Source: Microbacterium sp. BK668
Lineage (GTDB): Bacteria; Actinomycetota; Actinomycetes; Actinomycetales; Microbacteriaceae
Direction of reading: 5' to 3'
Assembly: GCF_004362195.1 (NCBI RefSeq)
Contig: NZ_SNWG01000001.1
Location: 2,728,001-2,792,000 of the forward strand
DNA: 64,000 nt
Positions 8,437-18,801 of this stretch are shown here, in pieces. Each line of letters starts with the position of its first letter. Position 1 is the stretch's first letter. The notes under the pieces were generated by a model. It saw nothing but the letters and a program-made list of their open reading frames with translations, did no database searches and was not told where the DNA came from. The position numbers were made by a program, and so were the translations under genes.

Positions 8437-11097
8437 ATGAAGACCGCGGAGATCGCGCAGCGCTTTCTCGACTACTTCGAGAAGAACCATCACACCATCG
8501 TCCCGTCGGCGTCCCTCGTCACCGACGACCCGGCCCTGCTCTTCACCGTGGCCGGCATGGTGCCGTTCATCCCGTACCTGAGCGGCGATGTGCCGGCCCC
8601 GTATCAGCGCGCGGCCGACGTGCAGAAGTGCCTTCGCACCAACGACATCGAAGAGGTCGGCAAGACGCCGCGCCACGGCACGTTCTTCCAGATGCTCGGA
8701 AACTGGTCTTTCGGCGACTACTTCAAGGAGAGCGCCATCCGCTTCGCGTGGGAGCTGCTGACCACCTCCGATGCCGACGGCGGACTGGGCTTCGACCCGA
8801 AGGACCTGTGGGTCACGGTCTACGAGGAGGACGACGAGGCCCACGATCTGTGGCTGAAGCTCACCGGCCTCCCCGAGGACCGCATCCAGCGCCTCGGCAA
8901 GGACACGAACTACTGGAGCACGGGCCTTCCGGGTCCCGCCGGCCCCTGCTCGGAGATCTTCTTCGACCGGGGACCCGAGTACGGCATCGACGGCGGTCCC
9001 GCCACCGACGACGACCGCTACGTCGAGATCTGGAACCTCGTGTTCATGCAGTACGAGATCACGAACGTGCGGTCGAAGTACGACTTCGACATCGTGGGCG
9101 AGCTTCCCGCCAAGAACATCGACACCGGCATGGGCCTGGAGCGCGTCGCGTTCATCAAGCAGGGCGTCGACAACATGTACGAGACCGACCAGGTGCGCCC
9201 CGTGCTCGATCGCGCCGTCGCCCTGTCCGGCCGCACGTACGGCGCGAACCACGAGGACGACGTGCGCTTCCGCGTCGTCGCCGATCATGTGCGCTCCTCG
9301 CTCATGCTGCTGTCGGACGGTGTGACGCCGTCGAACGACGGCCGCGGCTACATCCTCCGCCGTCTCATGCGCCGCGCGATCCGCTCGATGCGGCTCCTCG
9401 GCGTCGACGGCCCGACCTTCGCCGAGCTCTTCACCGCCTCGCGCGACGCGATGAAGGACGCCTATCCCGTCGTCGCCGACGACTGGGCCCGCATCTCGCA
9501 GTACGCCCTCGCGGAGGAGGCGACGTTCCTGCGCACCCTCGCGGCCGGGGAGACGATCCTCGACGACTCGCTCGCCCAGACGAAGGCCGAGGGGGGCACC
9601 ACGATCGCCGGCGCCGAGGCATTCCTCCTGCACGACACCTACGGATTCCCCATCGACCTCACGCTCGAGATCGCCGAGGAGGCCGGGCTGACCGTCGACC
9701 GCTCCGCGTTCGACACGCTCATGCAGGAGCAGCGCGCCCGGGCGAAGGCGGATGCCCGCTCGCGCAAGCGGCAGCTTGCCGATACGAGCGTCTACCGCGA
9801 CCTGCGTGCCCAGGGCGAGACGACCTTCACCGGCTACACCGACCTCGAGACCGAGTCGAGCGTGCTCGGCATCCTCGTCGACGGCGTCTCGGTCGACCGC
9901 GCGTCGGCGGGACAGATCGCCGAGGTGATCCTCGCCGAGACGGCGCTGTACGCCGAGTCCGGCGGTCAGGTCGCCGACAAGGGCGTCATCGTCGGCCCGG
10001 GATTCGAGCTCGAGGTGCTCGACGTGCAGAAGCCCGTTCCCGGGCTCGTCAGCCACACCGTCGAGGTCTCGTCGGGAGAGGTCGGCGTCGGGCAGCCCGC
10101 GACGTCGGTCGTCGACGCCGTGAACCGCCGCGCCGCTCGGCAGGCGCACTCCGCCACGCACCTCGTGCACGCGGCCCTCCGCGACACGCTGGGCAAGACC
10201 GCGACCCAGGCCGGCTCGCTGAACCGCGCCGGGTATATGCGCTTCGACTTCTCGTGGGGTCAGGCGCTGTCGGACGCCACGAAGTCCGAGATCGAGGAGA
10301 TCGCCAACAACGCCGTCCGCGACAACCTCGAGGTCACGACGCGGGTCCTGCCGCTGGATGAGGCGCGAGCCGCGGGGGCCATGGCGCTCTTCGGCGAGAA
10401 GTACGGCGACACCGTGCGCATGGTCGACATCGGCGGTCCCTGGTCGCGCGAGCTCTGCGCCGGCACCCACGTGGCGACGAGCTCGGAGGTGGGGCTCATC
10501 AGCCTCGTCGGCGAGTCGTCCGTCGGCGCCTCGAACCGGCGCGTCGAAGCCCTCGTGGGCCTGGACGCCTTCCGGTCGCTGGCCGCCGAGCGGGCGATCG
10601 TGTCGCAGCTGACCGCGACGCTCAAGACGCCGCGCGACCAGCTTCCCGCGCGCATCGCCGAGCTCCAGGCGAGCCTCAAGGCGGCCGAGAAGAAGATCGC
10701 CGCGTTCGAGTCCCGCGCTCTCGCCGACCGCCTGCCGCAGCTGGCGAGGAGCGCGTCGCAGATCGGCTCGTACCGGGTCGTGGCTGAGTCGCTCGGGTCG
10801 GCGACGTCGGCCGACGACGTGCGCTCGCTCGCCCTCCAGGTCCGCGACCGGCTCGGCTCCGACGCCGCGGTCGTCGCACTCGGCGCCGAGGTCTCCGGAC
10901 GCCCCGTCGTCGTGGCCGTCACGAACGACGCCGCCCGCGCGGCCGGCGCCAAGGCCGGCGCCCTCGCGAAGACCGCCGCCGCGGCGCTCGGCGGCGGCGG
11001 CGGTGGTCGCGACGACGTCGCCCAGGGCGGAGGGACGGATGCCTCGGCACTGCCGGCCGCGCTCGCGGCGGTCAGAGACGCCCTCGGAGCGGCGTGA
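8437..11097 (+). CDS. alaS: Alanine--tRNA ligase
   Basis: AlaS charges tRNA-Ala and edits mischarged Ser/Gly. The 886-residue protein has the full class II arrangement: catalytic core (GNWSFGDYFKESAI near residue 88), tRNA-recognition domain, editing domain with the metal ligands H571 and H575 (HSATHLVH) and C674/H678 (CAGTH), and a C-terminal C-Ala domain containing a poly-Gly run (GGGGGGRDDVAQGGG). The ATG start follows GAGGAAC. Its stop overlaps the ruvX start (GTGA). A small hairpin GCCCT-GCAA-AGGGC (8386-8399) lies in front of the gene. Confidence 0.97.
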   Translation: MKTAEIAQRFLDYFEKNHHTIVPSASLVTDDPALLFTVAGMVPFIPYLSGDVPAPYQRAADVQKCLRTNDIEEVGKTPRHGTFFQMLGNWSFGDYFKESAIRFAWELLTTSDADGGLGFDPKDLWVTVYEEDDEAHDLWLKLTGLPEDRIQRLGKDTNYWSTGLPGPAGPCSEIFFDRGPEYGIDGGPATDDDRYVEIWNLVFMQYEITNVRSKYDFDIVGELPAKNIDTGMGLERVAFIKQGVDNMYETDQVRPVLDRAVALSGRTYGANHEDDVRFRVVADHVRSSLMLLSDGVTPSNDGRGYILRRLMRRAIRSMRLLGVDGPTFAELFTASRDAMKDAYPVVADDWARISQYALAEEATFLRTLAAGETILDDSLAQTKAEGGTTIAGAEAFLLHDTYGFPIDLTLEIAEEAGLTVDRSAFDTLMQEQRARAKADARSRKRQLADTSVYRDLRAQGETTFTGYTDLETESSVLGILVDGVSVDRASAGQIAEVILAETALYAESGGQVADKGVIVGPGFELEVLDVQKPVPGLVSHTVEVSSGEVGVGQPATSVVDAVNRRAARQAHSATHLVHAALRDTLGKTATQAGSLNRAGYMRFDFSWGQALSDATKSEIEEIANNAVRDNLEVTTRVLPLDEARAAGAMALFGEKYGDTVRMVDIGGPWSRELCAGTHVATSSEVGLISLVGESSVGASNRRVEALVGLDAFRSLAAERAIVSQLTATLKTPRDQLPARIAELQASLKAAEKKIAAFESRALADRLPQLARSASQIGSYRVVAESLGSATSADDVRSLALQVRDRLGSDAAVVALGAEVSGRPVVVAVTNDAARAAGAKAGALAKTAAAALGGGGGGRDDVAQGGGTDASALPAALAAVRDALGAA

Positions 11098-11567
11098 CGG
11101 ACTTCCGACGCGGGGTGCGCCTCGGCATCGACGTGGGCAGGGCCCGCGTCGGCGTCGCGCGCTCCGACCCGGACGGCCTCCTCGCGACGCCGGTGGAGAC
11201 GGTGGCGCGCGACGATGCCTCGATCGCCCGGCTCCTCGCGATCGGCGACGAGCACGCGGTGTTCGAATTCGTCGTCGGTCTGCCGATCAGCCTGAACGGG
11301 GGAGACACCCCCTCGACCGCGGACGCGCGCGCGTTCGCCCAGGCGCTCGCCGAGGCATCCACCGTTCCCGTCCGGCTTGTCGACGAGCGGCTCAGCACCG
11401 TCTCGGCGCACTCGGCGCTGCGGGGTGCGGGCAGAACTCAGCGCGAGTCTCGTAGGATTGTCGACCAGGTCGCCGCCGTGGTGCTGCTGCAGCAGGCTCT
11501 CGATGTCGAGAAGAGCACGGGGCGTCCTCCCGGATTCCCCGTACCCCCGGAGCAGGAGCACGCCTGA
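11094..11567 (+). CDS. ruvX: Holliday junction resolvase-like protein RuvX/YqgF (pre-16S rRNA nuclease family)
   Basis: The YqgF/RuvX family has an RNase H fold and is implicated in maturation of the 16S rRNA 5' end. The 157-residue product shows the N-terminal acidic motif GIDVGRARVGVARSD, the middle motif FVVGLPISLNG and the C-terminal LVDERLSTVSA. Start GTG overlaps the alaS stop by 4 nt, indicating translational coupling. The next gene, mltG, begins 2 nt after its stop. alaS-ruvX-mltG-aroE is a conserved actinobacterial run. Confidence 0.94.
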   Translation: MTDFRRGVRLGIDVGRARVGVARSDPDGLLATPVETVARDDASIARLLAIGDEHAVFEFVVGLPISLNGGDTPSTADARAFAQALAEASTVPVRLVDERLSTVSAHSALRGAGRTQRESRRIVDQVAAVVLLQQALDVEKSTGRPPGFPVPPEQEHA

Positions 11568-11569
11568 CA

Positions 11570-13387
11570 ATGCCCGATTCGCCGTCGCCGTTCGACGATC
11601 CGTTCGCGGATCTGTTCGGCAAGCTGCCCGATCCGCGGACCCGCGACGGCGCACTTCCCGGACCCCGGCGCTCGCCGGCGCCCCTGGTCCCCGGACCGGA
11701 CGAGGCCGGCGCTTTCGTGCACGGGCCGCTCACGACGACGACACGCCCCGCTCCGACCGTCGGATCGGCGACGGCATCCGCCGTGACGTCCCCTGGAGAG
11801 CGACCCGCGTCCGCTTCGCCCTCGCGAGAGCCGATCGCCCCCGGGGCATCCCTTCCGCGACAGCCCGACGAATCGGCCGGCACGCCGAATGCCGGCTCGG
11901 AGCGGACGGAGAACGCCGGCGCCCCGCTCTCGCGCCGGGCCGCGCGCGAAGCCGCTGCCGCCGAGGCGGCGCGCACCGGTCAGGTCCCCGCAGGCGCTGC
12001 CGCAGCGGGCGCGGACCAGCCCGACGAGCCCGTCCAGAACGCCGCGCCGGACGATCCCGCGCCGGCCGATCCGGCCCCGGTCGATCGGGCGCCGGCCGAT
12101 CGGGCGCCGGTTCCGGCAACCGCCGTCCTCCCCGCGACGACGTTCGACGACGTCATGATGACGGATGCCTCACCCCGCGACGCGTCGTCGATGACGCCCG
12201 CCGACGAGCCCCGCTCCGTCGCCTCGCAGGCGAGCCTCGAGGACCTCTTCACCGGTCGCAGCTCGTCCGACGACCTCGGCCACGCTCCGCCACCCGCGAA
12301 CAAGCGCCGGCGCCGCGTCGGCGGATGGATCGCTCTGGCGATCGTGCTGCTCTTCCTCGGTGGCATCGCCGCGGGGGGCCTGTGGGTGTGGAACACCTAC
12401 GAGGACCAGATCCGCGAGTTGATGGGCTGGGAGGAGCCGAAGGACTACGAGGCGGGCCAGGCGACCGGCGAGGCGCTCGTCACGATCTCTCAGGGCGACA
12501 CCGGCGGGACGATCTCTCAGACGCTGTACGACGCGGGCGTGACCAAGACGCCCGAGGCCTTCTACGACATGCTCGTCGAGACCGGACAGAACCCCACCTT
12601 CTACCCGGGCGTCTATCGGCTGCAGCAGAAGATGACGTCCGACGCCGCCCTCACGGCGCTTCAGGACCCGGCGTCGAAGCTCGAGAACTCCGCTCTCGTC
12701 CGCGAGGGGCTCACCGTCGACCAGACGCTGCCCATCCTCGCCGAGAGCCTCGGCATGCCGCTCGAGGAGTTCCAGGCCGCCGCGGCGAATCCCGCGACCT
12801 TCGGTGTTCCGGCCGACAGCCTCGAGGGCTGGCTCTTCCCCGCGATGTACACGTTCGACCCCGGAGCCACGCCGACCGACGTCATCCAGACCCTCGTCAA
12901 CCGGACGATCGAGTCGCTGGACACCGCGGGAGTCCCTGCCGAGGACCGGCAGCGGGTGCTGACGGTGGCGTCGATCATCCAGCGCGAAGCGCGCTTCGAG
13001 GACGACTTCTACAAGGTCTCCCGCGTCATCGAGAACCGGCTGGCTCCGACCAACGACCAGACCTTCGGGTACCTGCAGATGGACTCGACGGCGCAGTACG
13101 GCTTCGGCGAGATGCACGACGGCACGGTGTCGTCGTCGCAGGAGGCGCTCGACGACGACAACCCGTGGAACACGTACCGGCATCCGGGTCTGCCGAAGGG
13201 TCCCATCGCCAACCCGGGCGACCTGGCCATCGACGCGGCGATGCACCCCGTCGACGGCCCGTGGCTGTATTTCGTGACGGTGAACCCCGACAGCGGGGAG
13301 ACGATCTTCACGACGACCGGGGCGGAGCATGAGCAGGCTGTCAAGCAGTGGCAGCAGTGGTGCTCCGACAACCCGGGCAAGTGCTGA
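11570..13387 (+). CDS. mltG: Endolytic murein transglycosylase MltG
   Basis: MltG cleaves nascent glycan strands in the cell wall. The 605-residue protein has an unusually long (~245 residue) Pro/Ala-rich cytoplasmic N-terminus, one membrane span at about 250-274 (WIALAIVLLFLGGIAAGGLWVW) and an extracellular YceG domain. The catalytic Glu is E473 in ASIIQRE; the first Glu of the more common EKE is Gln here, but the residue aligned with E. coli E218 is kept. The C-terminal family motif (NTYRHPGLPKGPIANPG) is present. ATG start with GGAGCAGGAGC upstream. Its last 7 bp overlap aroE. Confidence 0.94.
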   Translation: MPDSPSPFDDPFADLFGKLPDPRTRDGALPGPRRSPAPLVPGPDEAGAFVHGPLTTTTRPAPTVGSATASAVTSPGERPASASPSREPIAPGASLPRQPDESAGTPNAGSERTENAGAPLSRRAAREAAAAEAARTGQVPAGAAAAGADQPDEPVQNAAPDDPAPADPAPVDRAPADRAPVPATAVLPATTFDDVMMTDASPRDASSMTPADEPRSVASQASLEDLFTGRSSSDDLGHAPPPANKRRRRVGGWIALAIVLLFLGGIAAGGLWVWNTYEDQIRELMGWEEPKDYEAGQATGEALVTISQGDTGGTISQTLYDAGVTKTPEAFYDMLVETGQNPTFYPGVYRLQQKMTSDAALTALQDPASKLENSALVREGLTVDQTLPILAESLGMPLEEFQAAAANPATFGVPADSLEGWLFPAMYTFDPGATPTDVIQTLVNRTIESLDTAGVPAEDRQRVLTVASIIQREARFEDDFYKVSRVIENRLAPTNDQTFGYLQMDSTAQYGFGEMHDGTVSSSQEALDDDNPWNTYRHPGLPKGPIANPGDLAIDAAMHPVDGPWLYFVTVNPDSGETIFTTTGAEHEQAVKQWQQWCSDNPGKC

Positions 13388-14223
13388 GCGCCGACGCGAG
13401 CCGGCTGGAGGTGTGGGGCGATCCCATCGCGCACAGTCGCTCACCCGAGCTGCATGCCGCCGCCTATCGCGTGCTCGGGCGCGATTGGACCTACGGGCGC
13501 CGGCAGGTCGACGAGGCCGAGTTCGCCGCGCAGCTCGCCTCTCTCGACGGGTCGTGGCGCGGGCTGTCGCTCACGATGCCGCTCAAGGGAGTCGCCTTCG
13601 CCGCAGCGCGCTCCAATGACCGGCGCGCCGCCCTGACCGGCGCGACCAACACGCTCCTCCTCGACCGCGCGGGCCCGCTCGGCTTCAACACCGACGTGGG
13701 AGGGATCGTCCGCGCCCTGGGCGACGAGGGCCTCCCGGCCGTCGACCGCGCGCGCATCGTCGGCGCCGGCGCCACCGCGACGTCCGCGCTGGTCGCCCTC
13801 GGCGAGCTCGGGGCGCAGCGAGTGGAGGTGGTCGCGCGGCGCCGAGCCGCCGCCGATCCGCTGCGCGAGCTGGGGGAGCGGCTCGGCGTCGTCGTGACCG
13901 TCGTCGACTTCGCGCGTTCCGCCTATGCCCCCGTAGCCGTCACGATCGCGACGCTGCCGGGTGACGCGCAGGTGACGGATGCCGCGGCCGACGCGCTCGC
14001 CGGCTCCGGCGGGCTCCTCCTCGACGTCGTGTACGGACACTGGCCGACCGCCCTGTCATCGGCCTGGGAGCGCGCGGGCGCCCGTGCGATGTCGGGGCTC
14101 GGCATGCTGCTGCACCAGGCCCTCCTCCAGATCCGCATCTTCACGGCCGGCGACCCGGATGTTCCCCTCGATGACGAGTCTTCCGTGCTCGCCGCGATGC
14201 GCGAAGCGGTCGTGGGAGACTAG
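13381..14223 (+). CDS. aroE: Shikimate dehydrogenase
   Basis: AroE reduces 3-dehydroshikimate to shikimate. The start is taken as GTG 13381 ([25 protein letters not shown]), giving 280 residues; a further upstream ATG at 13348 lies well inside mltG and would add an unrelated extension. Motifs: shikimate-binding AHSRSP near residue 17, catalytic Lys K69 in MPLKG, GATNTL, and a Rossmann region [17 protein letters not shown]. The gene overlaps the end of mltG by 7 bp and is 4 bp from aroC, so the shikimate genes are read as an operon. Confidence 0.93.
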   Translation: MLSADASRLEVWGDPIAHSRSPELHAAAYRVLGRDWTYGRRQVDEAEFAAQLASLDGSWRGLSLTMPLKGVAFAAARSNDRRAALTGATNTLLLDRAGPLGFNTDVGGIVRALGDEGLPAVDRARIVGAGATATSALVALGELGAQRVEVVARRRAAADPLRELGERLGVVVTVVDFARSAYAPVAVTIATLPGDAQVTDAAADALAGSGGLLLDVVYGHWPTALSSAWERAGARAMSGLGMLLHQALLQIRIFTAGDPDVPLDDESSVLAAMREAVVGD

Positions 14224-14227
14224 ATCA

Positions 14228-15469
14228 ATGCTCCGCGTGCTCACGGCCGGCGAATCGCACGGTCCCGAACTGGTCGCCATCATGGAGGGCCTGCCTTCGG
14301 GCGTCCCCATCTCGCGCGCCGCCATCCAGGCCGATCTCGCGCGCCGCAAGCTCGGCTACGGGCGCGGCTCGCGCATGAAGTTCGAAGAGGACGAGCTCAC
14401 GATCTCGAGCGGGGTGCGCCACGGCTTCTCCCTCGGCAGCCCCATCGCGCTGCGCATCGGCAACACGGAGTGGCCGAAGTGGGTCGAGGTCATGAGCGCC
14501 GAGCCCGTCGACCTCACCGAGAAGTCGCGGGGCCGCGGCGCCGCCCTCACGCGCCCCCGCCCCGGTCATGCCGACCTCGTCGGCATGCAGAAGTACGACT
14601 TCGACGAATCGCGTCCGATCCTCGAGCGTGCGAGCGCGCGCGAGACCGCCGCCCGCGTCGCTCTCGGCGCGCTCGCCCGGGCGTTCCTCGGCGAGCTCGG
14701 CATCCGGCTCGTGAGTCATACGCTCTCGATCGGTCCCGTTCGCGTGCCCGAAGACGCCGCGCTGCCGGCTCCCGACGACGTCGAGGCGCTGGACGCCGAC
14801 CCGCTGCGGTGCTTCGACGCCGGCACGAGCGTCCGCATGGTCGCCGAGGTCGACGCCGCCCGCAAGGACGGCGACACGCTCGGCGGCGTCGTCGAGGTGC
14901 TCGCGTACGGGCTTCCGCCGGGGCTCGGGTCGCACGTGCACTGGGATCGCCGCCTCGACGGCAGGCTCGCGCAGGCGCTCATGAGCATCCAGGCGATCAA
15001 GGGCGTCGAGGTGGGCGACGGCTTCCTCACGACAACCCGTCGCGGCTCGCAGGCGCACGACGAGCTCTTCGCCACGACCGACGGCATTGCGCGGGCGTCC
15101 GACCGCGCGGGCGGCACCGAGGGCGGGATGTCGACCGGGACCGTCTTGCGCGTGCGGGCCGGCATGAAGCCGATCGCGACCGTGCCGCACGCGCTGCGGA
15201 CGGTCGACGTCGCGACCGGCGACACCGCCGCCGCGCATCACCAGCGGTCGGACGTGTGCGCGGTCCCCGCCGCCGGCGTCGTCGCCGAGGCGATGGCCGC
15301 GGTCGTCCTGGCGGAGGCCGTGCTGGAGAAGTTCGGCGGCGACAGCGTCGGCGAGACGCGCCGCAACCTCGAGGGCTACCTCGCTGCGATTCCCGCGACC
15401 CTGCGTACGACCCACGCGAGCGACGCCGGGCTCGGCGCCGAGAGCGACTCCGCCCTCGCCGACGCATGA
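14228..15469 (+). CDS. aroC: Chorismate synthase
   Basis: AroC converts EPSP to chorismate, using reduced FMN as cofactor. From ATG 14228 the product has 413 residues and starts with the family signature [13 protein letters not shown]. Further signatures are [30 protein letters not shown] and the C-terminal motif [17 protein letters not shown]. The open frame continues upstream into aroE, but the family N-terminus fixes the start. Its stop overlaps the aroK start (ATGA). Confidence 0.97.
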   Translation: MLRVLTAGESHGPELVAIMEGLPSGVPISRAAIQADLARRKLGYGRGSRMKFEEDELTISSGVRHGFSLGSPIALRIGNTEWPKWVEVMSAEPVDLTEKSRGRGAALTRPRPGHADLVGMQKYDFDESRPILERASARETAARVALGALARAFLGELGIRLVSHTLSIGPVRVPEDAALPAPDDVEALDADPLRCFDAGTSVRMVAEVDAARKDGDTLGGVVEVLAYGLPPGLGSHVHWDRRLDGRLAQALMSIQAIKGVEVGDGFLTTTRRGSQAHDELFATTDGIARASDRAGGTEGGMSTGTVLRVRAGMKPIATVPHALRTVDVATGDTAAAHHQRSDVCAVPAAGVVAEAMAAVVLAEAVLEKFGGDSVGETRRNLEGYLAAIPATLRTTHASDAGLGAESDSALADA

Positions 15470-15975
15470 CGGCGCTCGTCCTCATCGGCCCGATGGGCGC
15501 GGGCAAGACGAGCATCGGACGGAAGGTGGCGAAGGCGCTCGGCGTGAGCTTCTTCGACACCGACATCGCGGTCGTGCGCGCGCACGGCCCCATCGAGGAC
15601 ATCTTCTCGATCCAGGGAGAGGCGCGCTTCCGCGCGCTCGAGCGCGCCGCCGTCGAGGAGGGCCTGCAGACCGGGGGAGTCGTCTCGCTCGGCGGGGGCG
15701 CCGTGCTCGACGCGCAGACGCGCGCCGATCTCGCGCACCACCGTGTCGTGCTCCTCACGGTGGAGCCCCACGTGGTGGCCGGACGGATCCGCGACACCGA
15801 GCGCCCCCTCCTCCAGGCGGAGGATGCCGCGGCCCGCTGGCTCGAGATCTACACCGCGCGCCGGCCCCTTTACGAAGACCTCGCCGACGTGACCTTCGAC
15901 ACGTCGAGCGGCCCGCTGCAGCACGTGGTCGAGGCCATCGCGACCTGGGCCCGCTCGACCGACAAGGAGACATAG
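15466..15975 (+). CDS. aroK: Shikimate kinase
   Basis: AroK phosphorylates shikimate at the 3-OH. The 169-residue protein starts with a P-loop GPMGAGKTS (residues 8-16), followed by FDTD for substrate/Mg binding, the FR of EARFRALE, the shikimate-binding GGGAV, and RPLL in the lid region. The ATG overlaps the aroC stop by 4 nt and the gene ends directly at the aroB start. Length is normal for the family. Confidence 0.95.
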   Translation: MTALVLIGPMGAGKTSIGRKVAKALGVSFFDTDIAVVRAHGPIEDIFSIQGEARFRALERAAVEEGLQTGGVVSLGGGAVLDAQTRADLAHHRVVLLTVEPHVVAGRIRDTERPLLQAEDAAARWLEIYTARRPLYEDLADVTFDTSSGPLQHVVEAIATWARSTDKET

Positions 15976-17064
15976 ATGCGAGACGAAGTGCCCGACCCGA
16001 CCACGATCCCGGTGTCGGGCGACGCCCCCTACGACATCACGGTGGGGCGCGGCATCCTCCCGCTCCTCGGCGAGAAGCTGCCGCCCGCGGCCCGGAAGGT
16101 CCTCGTCGTGCACCCGCCGACGCTCGCCGAGCAGGCCGAGCGCCTGCGCGAGGCGCTCAGGGGCGATCGCGAGGTGCTGTTGGCCGAGATCCCGGATGCC
16201 GAACAGGGCAAGCGCATCGAGGTCGCGGCGTTCTGCTGGCAGGTTCTGGGCCAGGCCGACTTCACCCGCACCGACGCCGTCGTCGGCTTCGGCGGCGGTG
16301 CGGTGACGGATCTCGCGGGCTTCGTCGCGGCGACGTGGCTGCGCGGCGTCGAAGTCGTGCAGGTCCCCACCACGGTCCTGGCGATGGTCGACGCCGCCGT
16401 GGGCGGCAAGACCGGCGTCAACACGGCGGAGGGGAAGAACCTCGTCGGCGCCTTCTGGGCACCGCGCGCCGTGCTGTGCGACCTCGATCTCCTCGACACG
16501 CTGTCGCACAACGAGAGGGTCGCGGGCTTCGCCGAGGTCGTCAAGGCGGGCTTCATCTGGGCGCCCGAGATCCTCGATCTCGTCGAGGCCGACCCCGAGG
16601 CATCCGTCGACCCGCGAAGCGACGCCTTCCGCCGCTCGATCGAGCTCGCCATCGACATGAAGGCGCGCGTCGTGGGGGAGGACCTGCGCGAGGCGGGGCT
16701 GCGCGAGATCCTCAACTACGGGCACACGCTCGGCCACGCGATCGAGCACGCCGAGCGCTACCGCTGGCGTCACGGAGCCGCGATCTCGGTCGGCATGGTC
16801 TTCGCCGCCGAGCTCTCGCGCCTGGCGGGGCGGCTCCCGGATGCGGCGGCCCTGCGGCACCGCGACATCCTGACCCTTCTCGGCCTGCCGACGACCTACC
16901 GCGCCGGCGCGTGGCCGCAGCTGCTCGCGACGATGCAGCGCGACAAGAAGAGCCGCGGGGGGATGCTGCGCTTCATCGTGCTCGACGACATCGCGCGCCC
17001 GACCGTGCTGCAGGCGCCGGACGAGTCGCTCCTGTTCGCCGCCTACCAGGAGGTCGCCGGCTGA
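15976..17064 (+). CDS. aroB: 3-dehydroquinate synthase
   Basis: AroB cyclises DAHP to 3-dehydroquinate in an NAD- and metal-dependent reaction. The 362-residue protein has the nucleotide-binding region [20 protein letters not shown], the motif [19 protein letters not shown], and metal-binding [10 protein letters not shown] and [15 protein letters not shown] follows directly on the aroK stop, with AAGGAGA just upstream inside aroK. The next pathway gene, aroQ, is 1.7 kb away because an MFS gene intervenes. Confidence 0.96.
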   Translation: MRDEVPDPTTIPVSGDAPYDITVGRGILPLLGEKLPPAARKVLVVHPPTLAEQAERLREALRGDREVLLAEIPDAEQGKRIEVAAFCWQVLGQADFTRTDAVVGFGGGAVTDLAGFVAATWLRGVEVVQVPTTVLAMVDAAVGGKTGVNTAEGKNLVGAFWAPRAVLCDLDLLDTLSHNERVAGFAEVVKAGFIWAPEILDLVEADPEASVDPRSDAFRRSIELAIDMKARVVGEDLREAGLREILNYGHTLGHAIEHAERYRWRHGAAISVGMVFAAELSRLAGRLPDAAALRHRDILTLLGLPTTYRAGAWPQLLATMQRDKKSRGGMLRFIVLDDIARPTVLQAPDESLLFAAYQEVAG

Positions 17065-17185
17065 CGCCGAGTCGCCCGTGATCACCCGGAGCGGGCGAGG
17101 AGGGTGGCGCGGCCACCGCCGCCTCGGCAGGATCGGTTCCGGCGGCGCGGGGGTGCGCGCCGCGAACCCGAGGAGGTCGCTCGCC

Positions 17186-18769
17186 ATGACCGACACGTCG
17201 ACGAAGCCCGCGCGTGCGGGCGCCGTCCTCACGACCCTCATCCTCGTCGCGGCCGTCGCGAACCTGCCGCTCGCGGTGGCGAACGTCGCGCTTCCCGATA
17301 TCGGCCTCGCCTTCGACGCGTCTCAGACGGAGCTCAATCTCGTCGCGGTCGGCTACTCGCTGGGGCTCGCGGCATCCGTGCTCTGGCTCGGCGCGCTCGG
17401 CGACCGCTACGGCCGGAAGATGATGCTGCTGCTCGGCGTCTCCATCTCGCTGCCCGCCTGCCTGCTGGCCGCCTTCGCACCCACCGTGGACGTCCTCATC
17501 ATCGCCCGCATCATCGGCGGCATCGCGGCGGGCATGGCGTACCCCACGACGCTCGCGCTGATCACCGCGCTCTGGTCGGGTCCGGCCCGCACGCGGTCGA
17601 TCGCCCTGTGGTCGGCGACCGGCGGGGCGATCTCGGCGCTGGGCCCGCTCATCTCGGGCTCGCTCCTCGAGGTGTTCGACTGGGGCTCGGTCTTCCTGGT
17701 GACGATCCCGCTGATCGTGGTGGCGATCCCCCTGATCATCCGGGTGATACCCAGCCACGTCAACGAGGCGACCGATCCCGTCGACAACCTCGGCGGCATC
17801 CTCTCGGCCGTCCTGGTCGGCGCCGTCATCCTCGCCATCAACTTCGCAAGCGTCCCCGACGCGGGAACGCTCGTGCTGAGCCTCAGCATCATCGGCCTCG
17901 CCGCACTCGGGGCGTTCCTCCTCCGCCAGCGCCGGGCCCGCAACCCGCTCTACGACCTCCACATCGCGGGACGCCGCATCTTCTGGGTCGCGGCGGTCGC
18001 CGGGATCATCGTCTTCGGCTCGCTCATGGGCGCGATGTTCATCGGCCAGCAGTTCCTTCAGAACGTGCTCGGCTACTCCACGATCGAGTCGGGCTTCGCC
18101 ATCCTCCCTGCCGCGGTCTTCATGGTGCTCCTCGCGCCGCGCTCGGCGAAGCTCGTGGAGTCGCGAGGCGCGCGCTTCACGCTTCTCATCGGATACGCGG
18201 CGGTCCTCCTCGGATTCGTCACGATGCTGCTGCTGTGGAACGAGGGGTCCCCGTACTGGATGGTGGGGCTGGGATACGCCTTCGTCGGCGCGGGCGTGGG
18301 CCTCGCCGGCACCCCGGCATCCCACTCGCTCACGGGTGCGGTGCCGGTCAGGCGCGCGGGCATGGCGTCGGGTACAGCCGACCTGCAGCGGGATCTCGGC
18401 GGAGCGATCATGCAGTCGATCCTCGGTGCCCTGCTCACCGCCGGGTACGCCGCCTCGTTCGCGAGCCAGATCTCGTCCTCGCAGGACGCCTCCGACGTGA
18501 CCGCGAGCGTCGAGACGCAGCTGCAGAAGTCCTTCGCCAGCGCCGAGACGGTGGCGCAGCAGTACCCGCAGTACGCCGACGCCATCACTCAGGCCGCGAA
18601 GACCTCGTTCCTCCAGGGTCAGGACTGGGCCTACCTCGCGGGCATCGTCGCGGTGCTGGTCGGCGCCGTCCTGGTCTTCTTCCTCTTCCCGAAGCGCGAC
18701 CGCGAGAAGGAGCTGCTCGAGCGGTATCGGGCGGAGGACACCGCGCAGGACCCCGCGGCGACCGTCTGA
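17186..18769 (+). CDS. MFS transporter, DHA2-like multidrug/metabolite exporter
   Basis: A 527-residue integral membrane protein with about 14 hydrophobic spans, the number typical of the DHA2 branch of the major facilitator superfamily. The cytoplasmic loop motif GALGDRYGRKMM (motif A) follows the second span. A loop of about 50 polar residues (SQISSSQDASDVTASVETQ) precedes the last span. The start is ATG 17186, with AGGAGG 9 nt upstream; the frame is open further upstream but has no support there. A 6-bp inverted repeat GGTGGC/GCCACC with a 3-nt spacer (17103-17117) lies in the 121-bp gap after aroB and could be an operator. Substrate cannot be read from sequence. Its position splits the aro genes. 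Confidence 0.88.
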   Translation: MTDTSTKPARAGAVLTTLILVAAVANLPLAVANVALPDIGLAFDASQTELNLVAVGYSLGLAASVLWLGALGDRYGRKMMLLLGVSISLPACLLAAFAPTVDVLIIARIIGGIAAGMAYPTTLALITALWSGPARTRSIALWSATGGAISALGPLISGSLLEVFDWGSVFLVTIPLIVVAIPLIIRVIPSHVNEATDPVDNLGGILSAVLVGAVILAINFASVPDAGTLVLSLSIIGLAALGAFLLRQRRARNPLYDLHIAGRRIFWVAAVAGIIVFGSLMGAMFIGQQFLQNVLGYSTIESGFAILPAAVFMVLLAPRSAKLVESRGARFTLLIGYAAVLLGFVTMLLLWNEGSPYWMVGLGYAFVGAGVGLAGTPASHSLTGAVPVRRAGMASGTADLQRDLGGAIMQSILGALLTAGYAASFASQISSSQDASDVTASVETQLQKSFASAETVAQQYPQYADAITQAAKTSFLQGQDWAYLAGIVAVLVGAVLVFFLFPKRDREKELLERYRAEDTAQDPAATV

Positions 18770-18789
18770 GCCACGCTCGGGGCGGCTGG

Positions 18790-18795
18790 TAGGGT
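18790..18795 (+). promoter_or_regulatory. -10 box TAGGGT for aroQ (leaderless)
   Basis: TAGGGT, then 6 nt, then the aroQ ATG at 18802. No ribosome binding site is present, consistent with a leaderless transcript that is independent of the upstream MFS gene. Confidence 0.55.
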
Positions 18796-18801
18796 GCGGT
18801 C

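Noticed and set aside
12968..12990. MltG catalytic motif QRE thought to have lost its Glu
   Set aside because: Aligned by counting to E. coli E218, the catalytic residue is the second Glu of the EKE motif, which is kept as E473.
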